Source: Flavobacteriaceae bacterium
GTDB lineage: Bacteria > Bacteroidota > Bacteroidia > Flavobacteriales > Flavobacteriaceae
Reading direction: 5' to 3'
NCBI GenBank assembly: GCA_947371275.1
Contig: CANBOV010000001.1
Coordinates: 1-64,000, forward strand
Length of the DNA stretch: 64,000 bases
Under the pieces are notes generated by a model. The model was not told the DNA's origin. It worked only from the letters and a program-made list of their open reading frames with translations, and made no database searches. This document shows positions 28,891 to 37,124 of the stretch, piece after piece (positions within the stretch are counted from its first letter, which is position 1; every line of letters begins with the position of its first letter). A program made the translations under genes and the position numbers.

Positions 28891-28919
28891 AAAAAAACCT
28901 CTGCCAATGGCAGAGGTTT
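28891..28919 (-). terminator. First attenuator terminator (T1) in the metY leader
   Basis: Minus-strand RNA AAACCTCTGCC-ATT-GGCAGAGGTTTTTTT; 11-bp perfect stem, U tract. Confidence 0.88.
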
Positions 28920-28944
28920 CATTGTATATTTTAAATATTTAAAA

Positions 28945-29013
28945 TTATGCAATAGTGTACTCTGCGGAATTTTCCGGCATCATGCAACACATATGGCAAT
29001 TTGTGAATTTCAT
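28945..29013 (-). CDS. Met/Cys-rich leader peptide A: MKFTNCHMCCMMPENSAEYTIA*
   Basis: ATG AAA TTC ACA AAT TGC CAT ATG TGT TGC ATG ATG CCG GAA AAT TCC GCA GAG TAC ACT ATT GCA TAA; CHMCCMM run (6/7 Met/Cys), followed by T1. Confidence 0.8.
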   Translation of the reverse strand: MKFTNCHMCCMMPENSAEYTIA

Positions 29014-29061
29014 CTCTTTCTTATTTTATGAGACAAACTTCTGAACTATTTTTTAAATGAC

Positions 29062-29069
29062 CAAACATA
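29062..29069 (-). promoter_or_regulatory. Candidate -7 element (TATGTTTG) for the metY leader transcript
   Basis: Matches Bacteroidota TAnnTTTG about 50 nt upstream of leader A; no convincing -33 element seen. Confidence 0.4.
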
Positions 29070-29171
29070 ATTTGAAAATTTAACATTTGAAATTTATTTA
29101 TATATATTTAAATACTACGTATTTATAATTTTCATTAAATCATAAAAAAAATAAAAAAAACTAAATAGTAT

Positions 29172-29201
29172 TTTGTATTCTAATTAGTCTTTATACCTTT
29201 G
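29172..29201 (+). promoter_or_regulatory. Bacteroidota-type promoter for metK
   Basis: TTTG (29172-29175), 18-nt spacer, TACCTTTG (29194-29201). Confidence 0.6.
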
Positions 29202-29209
29202 CACACGAA

Positions 29210-29300
29210 AATGGGAGGAAAAATTTGAACTGATTGCAACCTCGGTAAAAAATGCTAAAGCAGAAACTCTCCTTTAGCATTCCCTGCAATCTTTTTTTTT
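29210..29300 (+). promoter_or_regulatory. Structured metK 5' leader: nested stems followed by U9; possible SAM-responsive element
   Basis: Outer stem GATTGCA (29232-29238)/TGCAATC (29285-29291), inner stem AATGCTAAAG/CTTTAGCATT, then 9 T. GGAGG..TTTGAA..GCAACC..TGCTAAA order resembles a shortened S-box core. Confidence 0.55.
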
Positions 29301-29332
29301 CGAATACAATAATATTAAACTAAATTATAGTT

Positions 29333-30583
29333 ATGGCTTATTTATTTACGTCGGAGTCAGTGAGTGAAGGACATCCAGACAAGGTGGCAGACCAAATTAG
29401 TGATGCATTAATCGACAACTTTTTGGCGTTTGATGCCGAGTCAAAAGTAGCTTGTGAAACTTTGGTTACGACTGGCCAGGTAATATTGGCAGGGGAAGTT
29501 AAATCAAGTACTTATCTTGATGTACAACAAATTGCAAGAGAAGTTATTCGTAAAATCGGATATACTAAAAGTGAATATATGTTTGAAGCCGATTCTTGTG
29601 GCGTTTTATCTGCTATTCACGAACAATCTGCCGATATTAATCAAGGAGTTGACAGAGCAAGTAAAGAAGATCAAGGAGCTGGGGACCAAGGTATGATGTT
29701 CGGATATGCTACTAATGAAACTGAAAACTATATGCCATTGGCATTAGATTTATCTCATGCTTTGTTAATTGAATTAGCCAATTTAAGAAGAGAAAATAGT
29801 GAAATTAAATACCTTCGCCCTGATGCAAAATCACAAGTTACTTTAGAATATTCTGATGATAACAAACCGGTAAGAATCGATGCAATTGTAATTTCAACTC
29901 AACATGATGATTTTGCAGATGAAGCTACCATGCTTGCCAAAATTAAAAGTGATTTGATTTCTATATTAATTCCAAGAATTAAGGCCAAATATCCTCAATA
30001 TGCTCATTTCTTTAACGATAATATAACCTACCACATTAATCCAACAGGTAAATTTGTAATAGGTGGACCTCATGGAGATACAGGATTAACTGGACGAAAA
30101 ATAATTGTAGACACCTATGGTGGAAAAGGAGCTCATGGTGGTGGCGCTTTCTCTGGTAAAGACCCTTCTAAAGTAGACCGTTCTGCTGCTTATGCAACTC
30201 GCCATATTGCTAAAAACCTAGTCGCTGCAGGTTTGTGCGACGAAATATTAGTGCAAGTTTCCTATGCTATTGGGGTTGCAAAACCAACATCTATTAACGT
30301 AAATACTTATGGTACTGCTAAGGTAAATTTGACCGATGGAGAAATCAGTAAAGTTGTGGAAGGTATTTTTGATATGCGCCCCTACTTTATTGAGCAACGC
30401 CTAAAATTAAGAAATCCTATTTATAGTGAAACAGCTGCATATGGACACATGGGACGTAAACCAGAAACGGTCACAAAAACGTTCCAGCTACCAAATGGCG
30501 CTCCAAAAACAGTAACAGTAGAATTATTTACCTGGGAAAAACTAGACTTTGTAGATAAAGTTAAAGCTGCTTTCGGATTATAA
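29333..30583 (+). CDS. metK: S-adenosylmethionine synthetase
   Basis: [52 protein letters not shown]. Confidence 0.97.
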   Translation: MAYLFTSESVSEGHPDKVADQISDALIDNFLAFDAESKVACETLVTTGQVILAGEVKSSTYLDVQQIAREVIRKIGYTKSEYMFEADSCGVLSAIHEQSADINQGVDRASKEDQGAGDQGMMFGYATNETENYMPLALDLSHALLIELANLRRENSEIKYLRPDAKSQVTLEYSDDNKPVRIDAIVISTQHDDFADEATMLAKIKSDLISILIPRIKAKYPQYAHFFNDNITYHINPTGKFVIGGPHGDTGLTGRKIIVDTYGGKGAHGGGAFSGKDPSKVDRSAAYATRHIAKNLVAAGLCDEILVQVSYAIGVAKPTSINVNTYGTAKVNLTDGEISKVVEGIFDMRPYFIEQRLKLRNPIYSETAAYGHMGRKPETVTKTFQLPNGAPKTVTVELFTWEKLDFVDKVKAAFGL

Positions 30584-30607
30584 AAAATTCCTAAACCAAC
30601 CAAATAT

Positions 30608-30640
30608 AAAAAAGCCCCAAATTGATTTTTGGGGCTTTTT
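30608..30640. terminator. Bidirectional terminator between metK and the outer-membrane protein gene
   Basis: AAAAAGCCCCAAA-TTGA-TTTTTGGGGCTTTTT. Confidence 0.85.
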
Positions 30641-30644
30641 GTAT

Positions 30645-33344
30645 TTATAAGTTATACTTCAGACTGAATAGAACATACCGTGGTTGAACAAAATATTTAG
30701 AATTTGAAATAGTATATTGATTAAAACTATTATCATTAAGAGATTTTGTGTTTAATAAATTAGTTGCTGAAATTTTAAATTCCCATTTACTGTCTTTCTT
30801 TTGATAGACTAAGCTAGACGAAAGAAAATCATATTCATTGTCTGTTGTCTTATTATTATTATAATAATGGTAAAACTCATACTCCGTAACCCACGCAAAA
30901 CTTTTGAGAAAGTAATAATCTAAGGTGACAAATGGCTTATCGGTGGTGTACTTAATATGATTGTATTCATTTAAGGTATACGTATAACCAACTTCTAAAT
31001 TTGGCATGTTCCTAAAACTTGTAGAGGCTTTGATGGTGTAGTTTTGAGTAAAACTTTCAGTATCCTTAAACTGCCCCTGCACGTTATTATAAAATTTCGA
31101 CCAATTTATACTAGCACTTAGTGAGGCTTTATAGTACTTTAGAAAAGAACGGCCATAGCTCCCCATAGAAGAGAAGGTTTCATCGGCAAAATTAGAATTA
31201 TAAACTGTTGATATTTGGTTAGCATCTACAAAATTTACTATCGATTTTACAGCATTTATGGTTCTTGTATAAGTAGCATTAGCAAAAATATTTTCAAAAT
31301 TGAACATATTATATTTAAAATAACGCAAAGAATGTACTTGTGATGTAGCATTTTCCAAATTACGATTTCCTTTAAACAAATTGCTATAGTTTGACAATAC
31401 ATATCCCTCCGCTAATCGATTGATATCGGTAAAATCATTGCTTAAAGAAAAATTATACGTTAACGTTTCTGCTTTCTTAATTTGATACACTGCATAAAAA
31501 TCCGGAAGTACCTTAGCAAAATTGGCTTTAGCACCAGATCCCAATTGTTGATTATTCATCGTGTATTGATGTAAACTCACTCCAGGATTAAAAGTGAATT
31601 TTCCACTCAATATTTTATAATGCAAACCCATAAAAACATCATTAAAAATGTATCTTACCTCATTATTGACGGTTGGATCATTTAAATCATTCTGAGCACT
31701 ATTATCTAATATTTGGAAAATGTGGGAATTAAAATTTTGATTCGAATACGTATCGCCCAACGTTATATTGATATTACTTTTGGGTGTCACCATATAATAA
31801 TAATCAAACTTGCTGTCTAATTTATTGGTTTTAACAAAACGGTTTTGATTAAGAATGGTTCTACTAGTTTGAGTTTGGGGGTTATATCCAAGTACATTAA
31901 CAAAAGGCTTCGTTTGAATATTAGCATTATAAAAAGGGTCTTCATCCTGATATAGGTGCTGTACCTCAAAAGCAATAACATTTTTATCGTTTAGCGTATA
32001 ATACAAACCTAAACTTTGATTGAATGTGGTAGGTCGTTGTTTCTTGCTCGTGAAAATAGTTTCATTGTTTGTGCCTTCTTCAAACAGGAATCGCCTGTCT
32101 AAACTACTGAACTCATCCTGCTTAGAAAGCCTTCCTAACAAGTCATAATCAAATTGAAAATTACTATTAGGCTTATAACTAGAACTCAATTTAAATAAGC
32201 CAAAGTTACTCTTCTGACGAGCCTCTTCATTACTATTGGTTTGGCTATTGTCTAAAATTCTAGTAGTTTGTGATTCCGTCTCAAGCGAGGTCTTTGATCC
32301 CGAAAATATTCCGAAACCACTCAATGTCCAAGTTTTTGAGGGATTAAATGAAAAATTTGCTGCTCCAAATTTGGTGTCGATATCTTTGGCTCTGTTGTTT
32401 CTGAGCATTGAAATCCCTAAATCATTAGAAGAAACATTAAAACTACTGCCGCCTTTAGCCATTAATTTTTTGAAGCCACCAGTCATTTTAAAATAATCCT
32501 GAATGGTCAAAGGCAGTTCGCCGATATTGTTGAAATTAGTGATGACATTGATGCTGTATTTCGGACTGTAATAAAACACTTTGGGGTTGACGATGTAGCG
32601 ATCCATTTTTTTATCACTACCACCCCCGCCTGCAGTAATATCGCCAAACCAAAAATTCTTTTTACCATCTTTTAGTTTAATATTCATTGCAACATTATCC
32701 TGATTGTTCTCTACGCCTTTTAGGATCGAGTTTTCATTATAATTTCTTAGAACTTGAACTTTATCAATAGCGTCTGCTGGGATATTTTTAACTCCTAATT
32801 TAGTGTCGCCATCAAAAAAATCTTTACCTTCTACCATTAATTTAGATACTTTTTTACCTTCTACCTCAACTTCTCCATCAGCATTCACTTCAACACCAGG
32901 AAGTTTCTTCAGCACGTCTTCAAGCTTTTTTTCTGTTCCAGTCTTAAAAGAATCTGCGTTGTAAACAATTGTATCTCCTTTAATAGAAACTGGCATTTCA
33001 CGTACAATTTCTACTCCCTCAAGTTCAATACCGCCACTTTCCATTGTAATGTTTTGCGTTATATTATCGGATTGCGTAGTAATAGTAATTTCCTTATTTT
33101 TCATCCCTAAATAACTTAACTTAACAGTATAGCTACTATTAGGTTTTAGGTTCAATATAAACTTACCTTTATCATTGGTAATGGCATAAGAATCCATGGC
33201 TTTAGTGCCTTGATTCATAGCCATGATATTAGCCATTTCTAATGGTTCTTTGTCTGTATTTTGAATAATCCCATCAAATCGAATATTCTGTGAAAAAGAA
33301 ATAATACTGAAGAACAATAAGAAGAATTGGAAAATTCGCTTCAT
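30645..33344 (-). CDS. Outer membrane beta-barrel (TonB-dependent-receptor-like) protein with carboxypeptidase-like regulatory domain
   Basis: Signal peptide; N-terminal regulatory domain; plug-like DTIVYNADSFKTGTEKKLEDVLKKLPGVEV; long barrel; start reset to MKRIFQFFLL. Confidence 0.8.
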   Translation of the reverse strand: MKRIFQFFLLFFSIISFSQNIRFDGIIQNTDKEPLEMANIMAMNQGTKAMDSYAITNDKGKFILNLKPNSSYTVKLSYLGMKNKEITITTQSDNITQNITMESGGIELEGVEIVREMPVSIKGDTIVYNADSFKTGTEKKLEDVLKKLPGVEVNADGEVEVEGKKVSKLMVEGKDFFDGDTKLGVKNIPADAIDKVQVLRNYNENSILKGVENNQDNVAMNIKLKDGKKNFWFGDITAGGGGSDKKMDRYIVNPKVFYYSPKYSINVITNFNNIGELPLTIQDYFKMTGGFKKLMAKGGSSFNVSSNDLGISMLRNNRAKDIDTKFGAANFSFNPSKTWTLSGFGIFSGSKTSLETESQTTRILDNSQTNSNEEARQKSNFGLFKLSSSYKPNSNFQFDYDLLGRLSKQDEFSSLDRRFLFEEGTNNETIFTSKKQRPTTFNQSLGLYYTLNDKNVIAFEVQHLYQDEDPFYNANIQTKPFVNVLGYNPQTQTSRTILNQNRFVKTNKLDSKFDYYYMVTPKSNINITLGDTYSNQNFNSHIFQILDNSAQNDLNDPTVNNEVRYIFNDVFMGLHYKILSGKFTFNPGVSLHQYTMNNQQLGSGAKANFAKVLPDFYAVYQIKKAETLTYNFSLSNDFTDINRLAEGYVLSNYSNLFKGNRNLENATSQVHSLRYFKYNMFNFENIFANATYTRTINAVKSIVNFVDANQISTVYNSNFADETFSSMGSYGRSFLKYYKASLSASINWSKFYNNVQGQFKDTESFTQNYTIKASTSFRNMPNLEVGYTYTLNEYNHIKYTTDKPFVTLDYYFLKSFAWVTEYEFYHYYNNNKTTDNEYDFLSSSLVYQKKDSKWEFKISATNLLNTKSLNDNSFNQYTISNSKYFVQPRYVLFSLKYNL

Positions 33345-33365
33345 TTGTATAGAGTGCCGTAGCAT

Positions 33366-34277
33366 TTAGTTACCCATTCTCATTTGCATTCTGTTCCCTC
33401 CTTGCCCTGGTCCATCATACATTTGACGCATTTCTTCCATTTTCTTTACTACCGTTTCGTCATATTTTTTTTGAGATACAACATCCCCATTGCTTGAAGC
33501 TTTAATGGCTACTTTATCTTTTGGATTAAGTACTACTTTTGAACATAGTATTATAGTTTTACCATCATTTACTTCTAAAATTAAACCCGGTAATCCCCAA
33601 TAATTATCTGGTCCTTGATTCACCGCGATTTCGGGAGTATACCAAGCGGTTACTGTAATTTCCTTTGGAATTTCAAAATCATCTATAAAATTGGTTTTTT
33701 TATTTTTATCATCTGCTTTAGAATCATCCTTTTTTTCCTCTTTATCTCTTTTTGGTCTATAATTTTTAAAATCAGTTTGACTAACCGGACGCACAGCAGT
33801 TGCCTTAAAACAAGTATAACCACCGATAACTTTTGTCTCAGATTCCATTTTCCAATTTAATTTCGGTAATGAATCTTTTACCAAAAACTCTTTGCCCATA
33901 AACTCCTTATCTACTATATATGACTTGTCTTTAACATTTTTGTAAAATGTACCGCCTCCACCTGAAATTGAATTAAACATCATTCGCATTCCACCTCGTC
34001 CTTCATTTCCCCCAGGAGCATCAAGTTTTTCTTCTTCCTTATATATTGAAGCCGATTTATCAAAATTTAGAATAAATGTCTTTTCAAACATTTTTTTCAT
34101 TCTCTCTTCAATCATTTTCTGCATTTCTGGCGTCATATCTTTATTTCCTTCAAAGCGAGATTTGAAATCAGCTGTGCTCGTTTTTGATTCATAAACAGCA
34201 ATTCCTTGAAAATCTTTTTGGGCAAAAGTGCAATAAGACGTTAATGCAATTAACAAGGTATAAGTAAGTTTTCTCAT
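33366..34277 (-). CDS. GLPGLI family protein
   Basis: Family motif YWGLPGLILEVNDGKTIILCSKV. Confidence 0.88.
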   Translation of the reverse strand: MRKLTYTLLIALTSYCTFAQKDFQGIAVYESKTSTADFKSRFEGNKDMTPEMQKMIEERMKKMFEKTFILNFDKSASIYKEEEKLDAPGGNEGRGGMRMMFNSISGGGGTFYKNVKDKSYIVDKEFMGKEFLVKDSLPKLNWKMESETKVIGGYTCFKATAVRPVSQTDFKNYRPKRDKEEKKDDSKADDKNKKTNFIDDFEIPKEITVTAWYTPEIAVNQGPDNYWGLPGLILEVNDGKTIILCSKVVLNPKDKVAIKASSNGDVVSQKKYDETVVKKMEEMRQMYDGPGQGGNRMQMRMGN

Positions 34278-34399
34278 TATTTTTCTAATTTTAAAGAACA
34301 AAGATGACGAATTGAATTAAATTATGTTACAATTTTTTGTTAAAATAGCAGTAGTAGATCTCTTGAAATTAAAACACTTTACAGTAAATTAGCACTATC

Positions 34400-35191
34400 A
34401 TGAAAAAAGTATTTTATTTTACTCTATTATTTGTTATTTCTTCAGGATTCTGTCAAAAACCCAAACTTAAAACAACGGTTATAGACACTAAAGAACTTGA
34501 AAATAAAATCTATTCAGGTTTTGATGGCTTAGGAAATAATTATTATATCAAGGAAAATGTTTTTATAAAACAAGATGCCAAGCAAAAATGGGAATATAAA
34601 AATGTTGCCCTAGGGAAAATAACTTCTGTTGATTTTATTAACCCATTACAAATTGTTCTTTTTTACGAAAACTTCAATACAGTAATAACTCTTGATAGCC
34701 AAATGAATGAAATTCAAAAATTAAATCTTTTTGACATTGACAATTCCATATTTGCTTCAAAAATTGGAATGTCCTCACAAAATCAGTTTTGGATTTATAA
34801 TGCTTTAACTCAACAAGTCATGTTGTTCAACTATGCAAACAATACCTTCAAAAATATTGGAAATCCTATTCATGAAAGTATAAAATATACCCAATCTGAT
34901 TTTAATGATTTTTATTGGATTGATGAAAACAATAATTGGTATTCAACTGATATTTTTGGCAAAGTAACTTTGTTGGCTAACATTCCACCTTGGGAAAAAA
35001 TTCAAATTATTGATTCTGACCGGCTCTTGTTTTCACATGATAGTATTCTTTACTGCCTGAACAACAAAACAAAAGTCATCTACGAAATAGAAATTGTTGA
35101 GAAATCGTTTCAGAATTTTTATTACAAAGACCAAATTTTAGCTATTTTTACCAACCAACAAATTAAGAATCTTAAATTAAAATTACCATAA
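34400..35191 (+). CDS. Hypothetical secreted protein
   Basis: Signal peptide MKKVFYFTLLFVISSGFCQ; stop overlaps the next start (TAATG). Confidence 0.6.
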   Translation: MKKVFYFTLLFVISSGFCQKPKLKTTVIDTKELENKIYSGFDGLGNNYYIKENVFIKQDAKQKWEYKNVALGKITSVDFINPLQIVLFYENFNTVITLDSQMNEIQKLNLFDIDNSIFASKIGMSSQNQFWIYNALTQQVMLFNYANNTFKNIGNPIHESIKYTQSDFNDFYWIDENNNWYSTDIFGKVTLLANIPPWEKIQIIDSDRLLFSHDSILYCLNNKTKVIYEIEIVEKSFQNFYYKDQILAIFTNQQIKNLKLKLP

Positions 35192-35805
35192 TGCACATAG
35201 CGGTAGCAGGAAACATCGGAGCAGGAAAGACAACGTTAACTCGATTTTTAGCCAAACATTTCAAATGGGAACCTCATTTTGAAGACGTAGTAGACAACCC
35301 TTATCTAGACGATTTTTACCACCAAATGGAACGCTGGTCATTCAACCTTCAAATTTACTTTTTAAACTCTCGTTTTCGTCAAGTACTGCAAATTAGAGAA
35401 AGTGGCAAGAACATCATTCAGGATAGAACGATTTATGAAGATGCACACATTTTCGCACCAAACTTACACGCAATGGGATTAATGACTAATCGAGATTTTC
35501 AAAACTACACCTCTCTTTTTGAATTAATGGAAGGTTTAGTTGGTGCTCCCGACTTGCTAATCTATTTAAGAAGTTCAATTCCTAATTTAGTGTCCCAAAT
35601 TCACAAGCGTGGACGAGATTATGAAAATACAATCTCCATAGACTATCTAAGCCGATTAAACGAACGCTACGAGGCTTGGATTAGTACTTACGACAAAGGA
35701 AAATTATTAATTATAGATGTTGACAATATTGATTTCGTTAATAATCCTGAAGATTTAGGAACGATTATTAATCGAATTGATGCCGAATTGAATGGATTGT
35801 TTTAG
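35191..35805 (+). CDS. Deoxynucleoside kinase
   Basis: P-loop VAGNIGAGKTTL; QDRTIYEDAHIFA; LIYLRSSI. Confidence 0.92.
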   Translation: MHIAVAGNIGAGKTTLTRFLAKHFKWEPHFEDVVDNPYLDDFYHQMERWSFNLQIYFLNSRFRQVLQIRESGKNIIQDRTIYEDAHIFAPNLHAMGLMTNRDFQNYTSLFELMEGLVGAPDLLIYLRSSIPNLVSQIHKRGRDYENTISIDYLSRLNERYEAWISTYDKGKLLIIDVDNIDFVNNPEDLGTIINRIDAELNGLF

Positions 35806-35815
35806 TCATCACAAT

Positions 35816-35849
35816 AAAAAAAAGCCCTGCAATTGCAGGGCTTTTTTTT
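35816..35849. terminator. Bidirectional terminator
   Basis: AAAAAAAGCCCTGCAATTGCAGGGCTTTTTTT near-perfect palindrome. Confidence 0.85.
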
Positions 35850-35864
35850 ATTGTTAATTAAATT

Positions 35865-37025
35865 TTATAAATTCAAAATCACATATTGCAAAATCAAACC
35901 TGCATTTCCAATATTTCCGTTTGCATGATTATGGAACGTAGTAAAGTAAATCGTTCCGCTATTAGTGGTACTATCACAAGACCCTAAAGTGTCCCCATGC
36001 GCCTCATGAGCCGCCCACTCCGATTGTTCTATTGTAATAGTTGTTGATATTCCTGAATCATCTGTATGACAAATTGTAATCCATCCATCGGTGCTGTCAT
36101 CACCAACAGGAGATGTAACGGCACCTCCATTAAATTTATCTGTTTTCAACATCAATGCTTCATTATTATTTGAAGGATCTTTCACTAAAACATCCCAAAA
36201 ACTGGCATCATAATTATTAATTCGTTCCCATCCTCCTAAATTATATTCAATATCAAGCGTTGAAAAACCCAAAGCTGCTGCCAAACTAGTATCACCTACT
36301 TGGGCTCCAGCGATGGTCATAGCAGACCCAGTAGTCTTAGAACATAATTTATCATCCAAAATAAAACCTCCTGCTTGACCACAATTAGGGGAATTATATA
36401 ATCCACCTGTCAAATAGGCTACAGCAAAATCCGAAGCATATAAACTACCGCCGTTAGTCACAAAATTAGCTAAATTAGTATCAATAGCGTCATTTATACT
36501 TGTGTTATTTTGCTTAGCACCACAATCCAAAAAGATAATATCATATTGTGAAACCGTCGCATAATTAGCTAAATCATCGTTAGTGATTTGCGTAATAGCA
36601 TATCCAAAACCAGTGACAACATCTTGTATTTTGTCATAAGCACCAGCCACATAGGCCATATTTGCAACTTGATCCAATCGACAAGTTGAGGCATCAACTG
36701 TTAGAATTTGATCTTTCACAACCGTAATTTGTATTGCCGTTCTAAAATTGGCTCCGCCTCCGGTTTGCATATGGAGTGTTCGTGTTCCAATTGGAGCTTG
36801 AAAAGAAAAGTCACCATTAGCATCAGTGTGCGTAAAAAATAATTGTTTATTGTCGTCTTCTACAAAAACTAAAGCACCTCCTACTGGTTTTGAACCATTC
36901 TTAACTAATAATTTTCCGGAAACGGTTCCTGTTGGTTGCTTGGTTGACGAACTGTCATCTTTGCTACAGCTTATCGTCAAAAAGATTAAAGCAGCAAGTG
37001 TCACTAAAATTGATTTAATTTTCAT
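35865..37025 (-). CDS. Lipoprotein with carboxypeptidase-like regulatory domain
   Basis: MKIKSILVTLAALIFLTISCSKDDSS lipobox; beta-sandwich-like VSGKLLVKNGSKPVGGALVFVEDDNKQLFFTHTDANGDFSF. Confidence 0.7.
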   Translation of the reverse strand: MKIKSILVTLAALIFLTISCSKDDSSSTKQPTGTVSGKLLVKNGSKPVGGALVFVEDDNKQLFFTHTDANGDFSFQAPIGTRTLHMQTGGGANFRTAIQITVVKDQILTVDASTCRLDQVANMAYVAGAYDKIQDVVTGFGYAITQITNDDLANYATVSQYDIIFLDCGAKQNNTSINDAIDTNLANFVTNGGSLYASDFAVAYLTGGLYNSPNCGQAGGFILDDKLCSKTTGSAMTIAGAQVGDTSLAAALGFSTLDIEYNLGGWERINNYDASFWDVLVKDPSNNNEALMLKTDKFNGGAVTSPVGDDSTDGWITICHTDDSGISTTITIEQSEWAAHEAHGDTLGSCDSTTNSGTIYFTTFHNHANGNIGNAGLILQYVILNL

Positions 37026-37124
37026 TGGCTTGATTGGTTTAATAAATAAAAATGTTTGATTTTTAGAGACTTGGGATTTCAAATATAACAAAAAAAACTT
37101 ATCTTAAAAGAATTATCTTGCATT

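Noticed and set aside
29211-29228. Mini-ORF ATG GGA GGA AAA ATT TGA (MGGKI) in the metK leader
   Set aside because: Too short and without Met/Cys enrichment to be a leader peptide.
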